In this document: piece by piece, positions 50,001 through 60,136 of the stretch | Position numbering within the stretch: the stretch's first letter is position 1 | Layout: each line of letters begins with the position of its first letter | Source: Viridothelium virens | Taxonomy: Eukaryota; Ascomycota; Dothideomycetes; Trypetheliales; Trypetheliaceae | Assembly (NCBI GenBank): GCA_010094025.1 | Contig: ML991832.1 | Location: 115,636 to 179,635 of the forward strand | Length of the DNA: 64,000 bases | Direction: 5' to 3' | Translations under genes and position numbers: made by a program | Notes under the pieces: generated by a model | What the model was told of the DNA's origin: nothing | Database searches by the model: none | What the model saw: only the letters and a program-made list of their open reading frames with translations

Positions 50001-50495
50001 CTTTCTGATCTCGAAGAGCTACTGGTTCTGCTTCGCGAATGGCACGGTTCCACGACGGGAATTCAAAGCTCGCAAATAGGGTTCACGGCCGCCTCCAATA
50101 CTCTCCGTAAGACGGATTCCAAGCCCAATGACGGCATCGAGATCCCGCGGCCCGGCAAGGTCCGCAAGATGTTTGCCATGCGTGCGTGTCGCGGGAGTAT
50201 CATGGTTGGGCGCACCTTGACACACACTCAGATGCAGAGAGTGGTACGGCACCTCAGTGGATTGGATAAGCCATGGAATTGTCCGCACGGTAGACCGACG
50301 ATGAGACATCTGGCTGGGCTGGGGGAGTGGAGGGGATGGAGGGAAGGTGATGGGTTGGCGGGACTTGGTGAGGAGATGAGCACTCCCACAGATTGGTTGG
50401 AGTATTTGAAGATGAAAAAAGAGGGGGAAAGCAGAAAAGCGAAAGTGGTGTATGGTGCTACTGGGAGTGAGTGGACGGAATCAGATGGAGATTAA
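47037..50495 (+). CDS. PMS1: DNA mismatch repair protein Pms1 (MutL homologue)
   Basis: A single 3.46 kb exon encodes 1152 residues. Pms1 pairs with Mlh1 to form MutL-alpha, which nicks DNA during mismatch repair. The GHKL ATPase motifs are KELVENSLDA (Glu33, Asn34), DNGEGI (59-64) and HYTSKL with TFGFRGEALSSL. The transducer domain ends near NVSPDKRTILL. A long disordered linker follows (about 370-830). The C-terminal dimerisation/endonuclease domain has GQFNLGFIVAL, the metal motif DQHASDEKYNFE (Asp905, Glu911, Glu916), ACRGSIMVGRTL and CPHGRP, so the nuclease centre is intact. The length exceeds yeast Pms1 mainly in the linker. The lack of introns is unusual beside its spliced neighbours. 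Confidence 0.96.
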   Translation: MATIKPIEGRSIHQIQSGQVIVDLCSVVKELVENSLDAHATSIDVRFKNHGLDSIEVQDNGEGINPDNYETVALKHYTSKLSSYEDLSSLQTFGFRGEALSSLCALSSFHVRTAQEKDGSKGTRLDFETSGKLRATSVIASQKGTTVAVEDIFRNLPVRRKELEKNVKREYGKVLNLLHAYACISTGVRFIVSNQMIKNKKVTVFSTKMNSTTKENIANIYGAKTLPALIPLDLTLELEPSNAPIQGARSWRMQSDTDSREVQVVGHISRPVFGEGRQTPDRQMFFVNSRPCALPQVTKAFNEVYKSFNVSQSPFIFANLELDTNAYDVNVSPDKRTILLHDQTTLLENIKTSLTRLFESHDQSVPLSQLPAQKIPAFKPLTVNQQAVVEQGPSRPPELGSAKNSESDADTSQSREASSLDTWSTPENPSVNLIEKFARRNVISQVDQSRSMSLHADQPKEKPCLPGLTEYHERSTDHDMQEAGREVVDPEHRREKSIEDNVEKPAENFAGYPAGPTNPPRVPNAVQDFNDRMASQQAKRRKAEAAELELTPEDEEPITSLSSGSRRASPGPVQNAFDRMRPKRRPIEEATITIGDITTTTTIGPSSSAKKPRTHYFKDSTKSTSPITPFSKSLRAFSAPGTLIDDDQTIQDDSAEEDLGLVRAQKHDGVSEGGSEAGSSAADDAESRAGSSLPAAKRHGRMKDVESDSLDVGGEEEDEEPSSFQEATDSSEGEGGDLPSLHLSGPEELPRASADEDASDGEYIDDVEKKAREDAKVAQLIQGAEEAVAKPTEDNMKRAAQVLKGRNQKTSTLSLIRNLETTIERIDHQQARLSAALESLDHVLRRTTARDEDINVGSAEERLSLTVSKSDFDQMAVIGQFNLGFIVALRPSTSSDTSDELFIIDQHASDEKYNFERLQRTTIVQNQRLVHPLTLELTAIEEETILEHPNALARNGFLVEVDTEAEDISVGRRTKLLGLPISREVTFTLSDLEELLVLLREWHGSTTGIQSSQIGFTAASNTLRKTDSKPNDGIEIPRPGKVRKMFAMRACRGSIMVGRTLTHTQMQRVVRHLSGLDKPWNCPHGRPTMRHLAGLGEWRGWREGDGLAGLGEEMSTPTDWLEYLKMKKEGESRKAKVVYGATGSEWTESDGD

Positions 50496-51554
50496 GAGTG
50501 GTCAGATTTGCTTCGCAAATGTACTCGGATATTTTTGACCCATAATGGATGTATAGAGATGGTTTTGTTTCTAATCAATTCTTTTGTGCAATTCTGGCGG
50601 AGCGATTATTGTAATTAACGGGCAAATTTAATCCTTGTCTTTAGGCTCAATCATAATTATAAAGGCTAATGGGGAGTGATTATGATTCTAATAGCTGGAG
50701 GCGCTTGAAGCTGTACCATAGAAAGTTAAATTTCAAGTGGTATCGAAAGTACCACAACACCAGCCAATAGAGTAGAGTACTTAATTTTTCGGAAAATGGA
50801 TGCAAAAAAAAAGACAATTGATTTACCTTATCTGCGGTACAAAGCCATTGGGCAATCGATAACTGCATTCAAAAGACCTTGAAGCTACTAGCTATTATAA
50901 AGGTCAGGCGCTTTACTTTTATTATCAAGAGGTGAAAAGAGTCCTTACTCCATTCCGCTGCGGCTCTACAGACTTGAATCGATTCCAACGACTGACACTT
51001 TTCCTCAAAGTAACTCGACACTTACTCTACCACGCTCGCTTTAAATCTCCCTTCCTCAGAACTCTACTCGCCTTGCTCGTCCTTTTCATCGCTTCTACTC
51101 TCGTAGTAGCTCTCGTACGCACTACTTTACTGACTAGAGTATGTTGGGTTTGATTTATACCCCTCTTGTCATAGAGTTCATAAAAACATAAGAGATCTAA
51201 GCAGGAACAAAAATAGTGTAGATTAAACCCAACTGGGCTATCATTAAGCCCAATTCAGCAAGTATCGAGCCTAATTAGCCAAACATGGATACTATGCAGA
51301 TAATTATGCTATTCAATCCATATGCGGCTTCATGTATTCATTATTCTATGCAGCTATGTTTCCGATCCCTGTCAGTAGCATGCTGTAAGAAGACCAACCA
51401 ATTGCACAAGATATGCCTTCGAGGCGAGGCGTGGCATACCTTACTTATCATTCTCTGTGACGAGGCTGAATCCACCGATGAGCGGTCATTCCGCCCTCAT
51501 TCTCATCAATGTCTCCGATCATCTCCACCTCCACAATGAAGGTACATCTGACTG
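50496..51554. other. AT-rich intergenic region
   Basis: Between PMS1 and the G-alpha fusion gene. Sequence is AT-rich from about 50500 to 51300 with many stops; short imperfect repeats of AGCCCAATT / AGCCTAATT occur near 51240-51280. This may be eroded repetitive DNA, but no element can be named. Confidence 0.45.
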
Positions 51555-53548
51555 ATGATGGATCCAGCGTCTATTGTGGGAATAATCGGTTCGGTTGTTG
51601 GTATAGCAGACATTGTGACAAGAAGTATTCGAAGATTGAGTACTCTAAAGACCAAGTTTCGGGACGTGCCTTTCTTGGTCACGACCCTGACAGGCCAACT
51701 ATGTACCGTACAGGCAGCACTGGATCAACTTTCCGTCTGGGCCGCGCGGGATCTTACGACCGATACTCGATATAGAAAGCTTGCGACTCAAGTAGGAGAT
51801 GCGCTAGATTGCTTCGATCCTTTGATCAAGGCTCTTGAGAGTCGTCTAGATCGAATTGAAGGCATAGGCGAAGGTCAGGTAGATCTCAGCAGGAAAGTGT
51901 CGTTTCTGTGGACTGAAAAGGAATTGGTTGACTACTTGTCACTTCTTGACCGCCAGGTCAATGCCCTCACTCTTTTATTACAGGCCTTGCAATGGTAATG
52001 CCCCTTGAGATCGTGCAAAGGGCGCTGCTAAAGTTCAACAGTAAAACGTTCTTGGAGCAGGAAAAGATCATTACTGAAAGCGACGGTCAAACCATTCTTC
52101 GTCTTGCACGTGATCGCACCTCCTCCATTAGAGGGTTTGACGATACTTCTTGTTATGATAATGCAAGCCTTCTCTCTGAAGACACTAACGCGCTAAGCTC
52201 GCGATTTGACTTTGACTCAATACTCTTGTCATCGAATATATATCAAGCTGTTCAGCGATCTCATCTAAAGCAGCTGATTCGGTCGAAGGGAAGGCAAGAC
52301 GAAAACCGAGAAAATTCTACTGCTAGGTCACATCTCGATCTGTTTCCAGACTCTAAGCCTGGGGGTAATGCTTCGGAAGAGCGACGACTCCGGGGTCTAA
52401 GGTCATCGCTGGGTATCAGAGAGCCAAACACCCGCGATTTACAGCACAAGCGGCGAGATCCAGAAAATGCAGAATACCTGCAAAGGGAGAACGGACTCCG
52501 AAGGCCCCCTAGACCCCGAAGGCAGCGCAGAAATATTTTCCTTGCAGGCACTAACAACAGTGGCAAGAGCATTTTATTGAAAGGATTCAAGATCCTGGAG
52601 GATGGTGGTGTGCATAACTTTTCTCCAGAAGAGCGAATCAAATGGAAGGATATCATTTGCCGCAACATTATGGACGAACTTACAAAGACATTGATCACGA
52701 TGGATGAACATGGTATACGTCTAGAAAACGAAACCAACATGCCTCACGCAGAAAAGTTGTCGACGCAGTCTGAGGGTCGAAAAGAGCTGTCTCTCGATAT
52801 TGTCCAAGCGATAGAAGCACTATGGTCAGACCTGGGCGTACAGCGTTGTCATCATCGAAGAGGATTCGACTTCCATCCCGACCCCAACATTTCGTACTGG
52901 GTCAATGAGATAAGACGTTTGACCGCACAGGGATATCAGCCGAGTCTTGAAGATATCTTGAAGACAGGATTGAAAACAACCGGCGTGCATCGGACCAGTC
53001 TCAAATTTGATGGTGAACCGTATGAGTTCTTCGAAGTTGGAGGAACAAGAGCAGAAAGAAAGAAGTGGGACCATACAATGTACGACATACACTTGGTATT
53101 TTTCCTCGTGGACGCTACCGGTTACAATAAATGCTTGCCGGAAGACAGGAAATCGAGCCACATGCTTGAGAGTTGCAAGCTCTTGGAGTCACTCTTCAAC
53201 AGTGAGTATTGCGAGTCCTGGCGCTTCGTGATTGTCTTCACGCACCAGGATCAATTATACAAAGAGTTAGTGTATCACTCACCCAACGAGTATGGCCTTG
53301 CGAGCGATCGGGGCCCTCCGGGATTTCCCGGCTTTCCGGATGCTCCGTATGTTCCTTTCAGCTTTAAAGACGAGCTTGATCTAGAGTATGAGTACATGAA
53401 ATATCTTGAAGCACGGTTCATGGAATTGGCGCCGAAGAGTAAAAGGGCGCACATGAGGATGGTGTGGGCGAATCTTGTGAATCCGAAAACGGCCGACATC
53501 CAACACATCTTTGGAGTTATGAGAGAGCTGCTCAGCTATACGATTTGA
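51555..53548 (+). CDS. NLR-type N-terminal domain fused to a degenerate G-alpha domain
   Basis: Two exons (51555-51994 and 52042-53548, 47-base intron) give 648 residues. The N-terminus MMDPASIVGIIGSVVGIADI and following helices look like the domain found at the front of many fungal NLR/STAND and ankyrin proteins; the join reads LLLQALQ-CKTFLEQ, then a DRTSSIRGF segment and FDFDSILL typical of this group. After a basic linker the G-alpha domain starts with P-loop GTNNSGKS (316-323). Switch I keeps KTTG but has Gly456 where the catalytic Arg belongs; switch II reads EVGGTRAERKKW with Glu478 for Asp and Thr482 for the catalytic Gln; NKxD is THQD (547-550). The protein may bind nucleotide but should hydrolyse GTP poorly. 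There is no myristoylated N-terminus. Similar long G-alpha-like proteins exist in moulds, but their function is little known. Confidence 0.82.
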
Positions 53549-54382
53549 GATTCAAGATGGTTGTTGGGGTTCATCTCGTAAACATTTTAAACTTACGATG
53601 GGCTTCAGTAATGCTGCTGATACCTTTAGGTCTCGCTACTACCGCCTCCACGATATTTTATGCCAGTTAAATTTCATTGGCGCTCCGATAACTTAGATTT
53701 TATTTACCTTCTAATAAGTTAGACATGTCCTACAATGTAAGAGCTCCGGAAGTAGAAAAATCGTCCTCGGGTATACTAAGGCGGGAATGGTAAAGGGGAT
53801 TCAGCGATCGAGTAGATGACATTGGTTTTGTCAACCCTGGTGCCATCTACCTTCGAAAAGACTTCTTTGGTTCTCATTGAATCTCTTTCCTTTCGATCCT
53901 CGTCCATCAACCCGGAGAGTCTCTTACACTTCACCCGTTGATCAGTGAGCCCGTGTTGACACGTTCATTCTGTTTGAGCATGTTCCAGGAGTGACTCGCT
54001 GGTCACACCGCTCCTGCCGCACCTTTAGCTACCTTATGCACTTGTTGAGAAAAGGAAAGCATCTATGGCGTGTTGAGTCGGTGACAGACACGTCTTACAC
54101 GCATTAACAAGGAGGCGGAACAGAGTCACGGCTGGAGAGGACATGCTTCCGTAGTAGGCATTTCTCCATGTTGAACGAGTCGAATCGTACACGATTTATG
54201 GCTCAGATGCTGTCGATATCTTTGGCCCCTCTCAATCACAAGCAACGTATTCCCATCTTCGAGCTCCCAAACGCCACAATGCCGATTCCAGCTTACAGCC
54301 CGGGGGTCTACATACAGGAGTCTCAATATCCACACACCTCTTTATCTGGACGCCCTGGATAACCAACGCCCTCCCATTTCCA
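53549..54382. other. intergenic between convergent genes
   Basis: Separates the stops of the G-alpha fusion and the UIM gene. Short frames on both strands near 54.1-54.4 kb carry no motif. Confidence 0.5.
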
Positions 54383-55972
54383 TCACAACCGCGCTTGCGC
54401 CCCTTGCTGCCCAGCTCTCCCATGCACCTGTTCACCATCCTCACTCATCCCCTCCGCTTCACTCTCGACATCCGTCCAATCCCCCGGCGTCTCGATGCCC
54501 GACGCGCCCTCCACCTCGCTCCAGCCACTCACCTCGCTCATCTCTTCCTCGCGGCGCTCCATCGCATCCGCCTCGCTCCTTTCTCCCAGCGGCGAGATCG
54601 CAGTGACGACCTGCGACATAGATTGCTGGTATTGGTTGGGATGTGCGAGCGGGACAGCGTCCTCAGGTTCGGAGGGTGTGAAGGTGGAGAAGGGCTCGGA
54701 GAGAGCGGGAGTCGAGGGGCGGGAGTCCGAGGGAGAGGTGATGAAGGACGCGGAGGTCGGGGTCTGGGCTTCAGCCCCGGCGGGAGTGAGGGAGTAGAGG
54801 TCTTCAGTTTCGCCGGTGTGGGTTGGAGGGATGGGAAGAGTGAGAGCGTGGTGAGTGGATTGGGACATCTCGGGGAAACGAGAGTCACTTATGGGTGCGG
54901 TATCGGAAGGCTGAGAAGCTGTAGGAGTGGAGACCGTGTAGGAGTCTAAGGCGCCGTGCGCGGAGTGGAAGGAGGCTGATGATGCGGAGAGTTCGGACCA
55001 GGGGTTGGGTTGGCTGAGACTGGCTAGAGGCTGTGGATCATGAGTTTTCTCAGCCTCTGGGGCTTTGCCTTTGCTTGTAGACTCTTCCGAAGACTTAGCA
55101 TCTTGTAACGAGGCTGCGATGGCAGCTTTGAGGTCAGCATCTTCGTCTGCATTGAGCATGCTCGAGTCGCTGTGAGTATCCTGAAGACTGGCTTCAATCG
55201 CATTGCGCATCTGCCTTTCGAACTCATCCTCCTCATTTGGTGCTTTCGCAGCAGGAATGATGCTTTGTAGCATACTGTCGAAGAAAGCCTTTGCACCACT
55301 TGGTTGAGGCTGGCTGGGCCCTTCGCTCACATCGATAAGAGCCTCCTGCTTTTCGTCTCCTCGCAACGTCGCCGTGCTCTCTCGTGACCTGCCAATAATT
55401 GCTTCTTTTTCATGCTCTAACACGTCGTCTTGGTCGGCGCCGATCAAGTCTTGATCGAATAACATCTGGCTCTTCTCGTCTGTGACCTCGAATTCGTCGC
55501 TGAATGGGTTTGCTGCTGCAGCGCCACGTTCAAAACCTTTGGACCCACTCGAGCTGGAAGTAGCCGCGTGATGTTCGCGCCTTAGACTGCCGTCTTCACT
55601 CAACAAATTGTCGAAGCTCTGACTCGCCGAACGCGAGGACGTAGGACCTCGTGCCCTTCGTCGACGGAGCTCCATATTCACGCCTTCCATTCCCGGCCGC
55701 TGAAAGACTTCTCCATTCCAACCCTGACGCCTCATCTCGGCTTCAAGCCCCTCTTCAAACCATTGTCTTCGTTCACGATCCTCTTCATTCTCTTGATTTC
55801 GTCGGGACGCATTTTGAGAGTCCGGTCCGAGGTTCTGCAGTGCGAGAGCAATCTTTCGTCGGGATTCCTCGAGCCAAGCTCGAAGTTGAGGATTAGTTTC
55901 ATAGATGGCAACGCCTGCAGCAACGAGAACTGTTGCAGCGATGATAATACCTGGACTGCGGTTAGACGCCAT
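54383..55972 (-). CDS. membrane-anchored protein with two ubiquitin-interacting motifs
   Basis: A single coding exon of 529 residues from the ATG at 55972 (MASNRSPGIIIAATVLVAAG). Residues about 8-24 form one hydrophobic segment, likely an N-terminal membrane anchor, followed by a basic/acidic helical part (NQENEEDRERRQWFEEGLEA). Two UIM-like helices follow: EEDEFERQMRNAIEASLQD (about 247-265) and DADLKAAIAASLQD (about 278-291), both with the Ala-x-x-Ser core that contacts ubiquitin. The rest is Ser/Pro-rich and acidic, ending in a run of Glu/Asp repeats. The frame is open further upstream to 56122, but that part contains a good intron (GTAAGT donor at about 56059, CAG acceptor) and is better read as 5' UTR. 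A role in ubiquitin-dependent sorting or degradation at a membrane is an inference. Confidence 0.8.
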   Translation of the reverse strand: MASNRSPGIIIAATVLVAAGVAIYETNPQLRAWLEESRRKIALALQNLGPDSQNASRRNQENEEDRERRQWFEEGLEAEMRRQGWNGEVFQRPGMEGVNMELRRRRARGPTSSRSASQSFDNLLSEDGSLRREHHAATSSSSGSKGFERGAAAANPFSDEFEVTDEKSQMLFDQDLIGADQDDVLEHEKEAIIGRSRESTATLRGDEKQEALIDVSEGPSQPQPSGAKAFFDSMLQSIIPAAKAPNEEDEFERQMRNAIEASLQDTHSDSSMLNADEDADLKAAIAASLQDAKSSEESTSKGKAPEAEKTHDPQPLASLSQPNPWSELSASSASFHSAHGALDSYTVSTPTASQPSDTAPISDSRFPEMSQSTHHALTLPIPPTHTGETEDLYSLTPAGAEAQTPTSASFITSPSDSRPSTPALSEPFSTFTPSEPEDAVPLAHPNQYQQSMSQVVTAISPLGERSEADAMERREEEMSEVSGWSEVEGASGIETPGDWTDVESEAEGMSEDGEQVHGRAGQQGAQARL

Positions 55973-56751
55973 TGTCGTTGGCAGTTTTGTGGCTGCCTGA
56001 ACAGCTGAGTGGGGGCGGCACGGCAGCGGGAAGTGCATCGTGCCTGGATTGCACTTACCTTTGGCTGCGATAGGCGCAGGCATTGCGTTGAATAATATCC
56101 CTGGAGTCCGAACCAAGTTCAAGGGTGGAAAAGAGAAGGATAGGAAAAAGTAGGGCCTCGGGGCGAGGCAGGAAGTGAGGAAGAGAGGAGTTGGTGTTCT
56201 GGCGGTACCTGAATGTACTCGTCACCAGCCTGCGCCACACTTCGCGGGGACCTTGTTAACTATCACCCGCCTGGCATCTTCTACGCCACACCAAGCCAAT
56301 ACGGAGATACAAAGTACTCAACTACCTGGATATCATCCCATCTCCTCTGGACTCTGAAGGTGGACCGTCACATATCTTGCCCAGACCGGTATATTTTCAA
56401 GGAGGTGCTTTGGATCGTCAAGTGCCTAATTGCCACAATGGAGCATCGATCCGGTCTGCAAAGGAGTTGAGTACGGAGTACAGACTCGGAAAGCGATAAG
56501 GAAAAGGCCATGCATGCAGGATAGCTTAAGGTATGCATGGGAAGTGTAATGTATTTGAAAAGACTAGATACTTTGCAGGTCCCGGTTTCGCGGTGCAGGT
56601 TAGGTCAACGTCATGATCGCCCCCGGGGAACCCCAGCGGCCCCTCGAATCTGGGACAACGTAGAAAATAAGTTGATGACGCTGTAGCTTTATCGCATATA
56701 ATTTGCCAGCCCTATCGTCATGTCTTTGCCGTCTACGCTTGGTCAATTCTG
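55973..56751. promoter_or_regulatory. divergent region between the UIM gene and the coiled-coil gene
   Basis: The left part holds the spliced 5' UTR of the UIM gene (see findings), and the remainder the two promoters. Nothing else recognised. Confidence 0.55.
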
Positions 56752-58241
56752 ATGTCTGCCTATTTTGACGCCATTACTTCGCCGCTGCGCGGGAAAGCAG
56801 CCCCTCGCTCACAGTCCTATCTAGTCAACGCGCTGTCCGAGCAAGAAATAAGTAAGGGATCTTCCAACATGCTCCAAGAACGCATCACCGCGTCTGGTGC
56901 CAGTAACAATCTATTCTACGCGTACGCGCGACGTGTATGTACTCTGAAATTTAGCCATTGACTCCCCAATCTGATTTCGCAAACCTACAGACAGAACACC
57001 CTACTGGCTCCCGATATATCCTGGTTTTTGACACTGTCGAAACTTGTGACGAATGGTGGAAGCTCATTCAGCGAGAATACCCATCTCAGTGCCAGCGCAC
57101 TGCTACCCAGTTCTTCTCTTTTACTGGCGACGCCTTCCCATACAAACCTTCGACCAATAAGAAATTTGAGCATCTGAAATCAAAATGGTTCTATTGCCAA
57201 ATCGGCGACGCGAGTTCCACATCAGGACGAGGGGTCGACATTCTGCCATTGCAAGACGGGCGCGGCTTTCCACTTGCGGGAGCAAACCTACAACCTGTAT
57301 CTGCCGGAACGTCAGTCGGAAAGAGACTTTCTATGGGTAGGGATAGCGTTGCCGACGAGGATCAAGAGCAGGAGGTGTATGCATATGAGGAAGGGTTGAA
57401 AAGGATGGAAGAAGCGCTGGAGAGTACGGCCACACAAATGTGTGCCTTAGCCGAGGGTCAAAAGTTGGGGCAAGAAGCACTCCAGACGTTCGTTGATAGA
57501 CAGATGGCGGGCGAAGAACATGTCAGCATGCTGGCAGAAAGGATTGAGACACAGAGCACTCTACAGGAGCGCTTACTCAAAACGCTTGAGCAAAGCGTGG
57601 AGCAAGTGAGGAAGACAGGAGAGAAAAATGTTCGCTTCCAAGACCAGATAAAAGGCAGTATCGAGCAGATCTCGCACGCGCAGAAACAGCCCCCACCCCA
57701 ATCGCCGCAATCCGTTGCCAATGAACAGCTTTTGACATCCACGTTGAAGAAAATGCAATCTTCTCTCGATCAGAATGCCGTACAAATGAAAGCAATGACA
57801 GAACGGCATGAAGAAAGCATGAAGCAGATGCAAACAGCATTACGTCAGAACACTGCACAGATGAAAGCCTTGGCTGACAGTCAAGCTAAAGCTGTAACAG
57901 CATTCAGCGAGATGCTAAGAGAGCATAGAGCTAGCACGGTGGCAGCGATTCAGCATCATGATATACCTTCTCGACCAAGTACCCCCAAGAGGGCAATGAG
58001 CTCGACAAGATCCAATGCTTCATCAACGACGGAAACCCCTCCTGTACCGGCTTTGCCAATGGATCAATTCACTTTCCGCTCCCCCCCTAGAAAGATTTCG
58101 ACAGGAAAGACACTGAAGACGATGAAGAGTCAGCCAAACCTTAATGTACAGAATCACGCAGGACCAGGCAGTGAGGGAGAGAGACCACGTCCTCCGAAAC
58201 TGAGGCAGAGTCTGGGTACAGGCGAACACGCTAGAGGATGA
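56752..58241 (+). CDS. uncharacterised coiled-coil protein
   Basis: Two exons (56752-56934 and 56991-58241) give 477 residues; the join restores LFYAYARR-TEHPTGSRYILVF. The N-terminal 150 residues look folded (ETCDEWWKLIQREYPSQCQR, then WFYCQIGDASS), compatible with a small binding domain seen in fungal proteins of unknown role. Residues about 195-385 form long coiled coils with Gln/Glu/Lys heptads, including an internal duplication of the type QNAVQMKAM / QNTAQMKAL. The C-terminus is basic and Ser/Pro-rich with PPVPALP-like proline runs. No enzyme motif. Confidence 0.78.
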
Positions 58242-60136
58242 GTTTTTCTTGTGTCTTACGTACATCGACCTTGACCCTCGCTGAACACATTCTGAACGTG
58301 TTCTGAATCTGTTTAAAGATGGGCAATTGGTTCACATGGACCACAGTAACCGTCTTCTACGGCAATCTTGGTATACCATTTGCCTGTCCTTCCAATTAGT
58401 TCAGAACATGCTCTTAACAGGATGGAAAGAGGTCCACGTACGTGGGCGTTGGGTCCATTTGGATTACCGTAGAAGGCACTGTACGGCGACGCGGGCATAC
58501 CTTTTGCCTTCCATCCGAACTTATTCAGAACACGTTCAGAACGGGATGAAAGCTAGTTTTGATGATACAACTTTTGGTCCGCTTGGATCGCCCTAGAAAG
58601 CCCTACGGCGGTTGACATCCACCAGGAGCTGTCACTCCAGCATGTTCAGAACATATTCAGAACGTATTTGGCTCGCTCCGGTCTGGGCCAGAGCGCGGGA
58701 CTGCCCAACAGCTGGTGTATCACTTGGAGGGGTAACTTTTAGAGGAATGATGCTTGCATTGCCCACCTTTGAAGGGTTGCTTCCTTCTTACCCTTATCAT
58801 TGACTCTGGTTTCCTCTTCATATGGTATTAACAACCTCTCCGCGAGTGCTGAGCTCCCTAATGCGAGACTGGGCTTTACGGACCTTTCAATTTTCTACAA
58901 CCCTTATCTAATTGGTCAGAAAGCTCCGGGACCATATGCTTATCGTCTCACACTTCCTGGTGCCTACTTAAATCAGCTGGCTGTCAACATAGATCGCACA
59001 CAAAATGTTAGATTCTAGGCGCAATAGGAGCCGGAAAATCTAGTAGAGGCTATTGAGACAAGCACGGTGCTGGCGTAGGCAGACGTGGGAAGAAGAGTTC
59101 CACAATGGCACACCTCGTCCTCCAGTCGGCCCTGCAGCTCATTTCAGTTCCGCACGGCCCTCCTTTTCAACAGGAAAGATATCATTCTTACTACCTTCAG
59201 CCTCTTCCGGCGCTTCATGAAATCCTTCAGGTCCACAGGAAAGAGCAGAGCCTCATTGGGTCTGACGACATTACAAATGTGTGCCTGCTTTTCTAGTGGG
59301 GGGAGGGGTCCTTAAACTGAAACACGGAGGACGGGTAGGTGCAGCGGGCGCCAACGTGCGTATGCAATGATATGAAATAGGAGCTTGTGCTTCTCGGAAG
59401 GGTTTCGCTTCACCCGCTCGGACGCATCTGGTCCCAAACAATGACCGAAGCAAGCTGAAGCTCTCCGAAGTGTGCCCGGAGATACACAAAGGCTGCAAGC
59501 TCATCAAAGTTATACCGATGCCTGATATACGCATTCACACGGTATTCTATCTGCACTAGAACTTGATACAGAACTCAAGGCTGAGTTTCGAACACAGCCA
59601 CAGCTCCGATGCTCTTTTGGCCAACCATCATCGGTCATTCTTCTGGGGTTGATCCTTCTCATAACAGAGATGATGCAGCTGTCACTGAATGTTCCCCAAA
59701 GAACATGTGGCACAGTATGTGGTGTGGCAGACCATCACTCCTGTGCATGCTGGCTGTACCTCTTATTGGACAGGGTTTCAGATCTCTGCCTTTGCACGTT
59801 GCTCATTGAGGCCTACTGGATTTGTGGCAGTGCCGCACGGCGACAAAGGACTTGGTTTGTCTGCACCTTAGACTGTAGTCCACAGTAGAGACCTATAAAC
59901 CCACTGAGAGATGCCCGGTCTGATGCGGAGCAGATCACAACCCATAACCTACTATCTACATTGTGTGAGCACTTCAAATTTTCTTGCTAAACACTCACTA
60001 CTGAAGTTCTTTGACGTAGTTGGTGCCTTCTTGACCTCGTCTTTCCACATCCCCAATTTTCTTAGACGCTACCTTTTTTTTTTCTGATTGAGTGAAGAGG
60101 AATACGAGGTGCTGTGGGCGCTGTAGACCAAGAAGA
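58242..60136. other. 1.9 kb intergenic region with a degenerate repeat array
   Basis: The first 430 bases contain the TTCAGAAC repeat array listed separately. Beyond 58.7 kb there are only short frames; a P-loop-like stretch (GAGKSS) is readable near 59030 but has stops on either side, so it may be chance or a relic. Confidence 0.5.
58288..58668. repeat. array of ~110-125 bp degenerate repeats centred on TTCAGAAC
   Basis: Four copies of a TTCAGAAC-based motif occur at 58288-58309 (reverse orientation, as an inverted pair), 58399-58420, 58523-58545 and 58643-58664, about 110-125 bases apart. Flanking sequence is also repeated: GGTATACCATTTGCCTGTCC near 58370 matches GGGCATACCTTTTGCCTTCC near 58492, and CCGTCTTCTACGG near 58351 resembles, inverted, CCGTAGAAGGC near 58467. 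Divergence is considerable, so this is an old tandem array or nested element remnant. Confidence 0.7.

Noticed and set aside
50932-51153. Short plus-strand ORF with a hydrophobic stretch
   Set aside because: Only 73 codons in AT-rich sequence, without neighbours, splice partners or a known family; hydrophobic runs are common in T-rich DNA.
59020-59060. P-loop-like GAGKSS translation
   Set aside because: Stops flank it within a few codons on both sides and no G-domain or ABC context follows.
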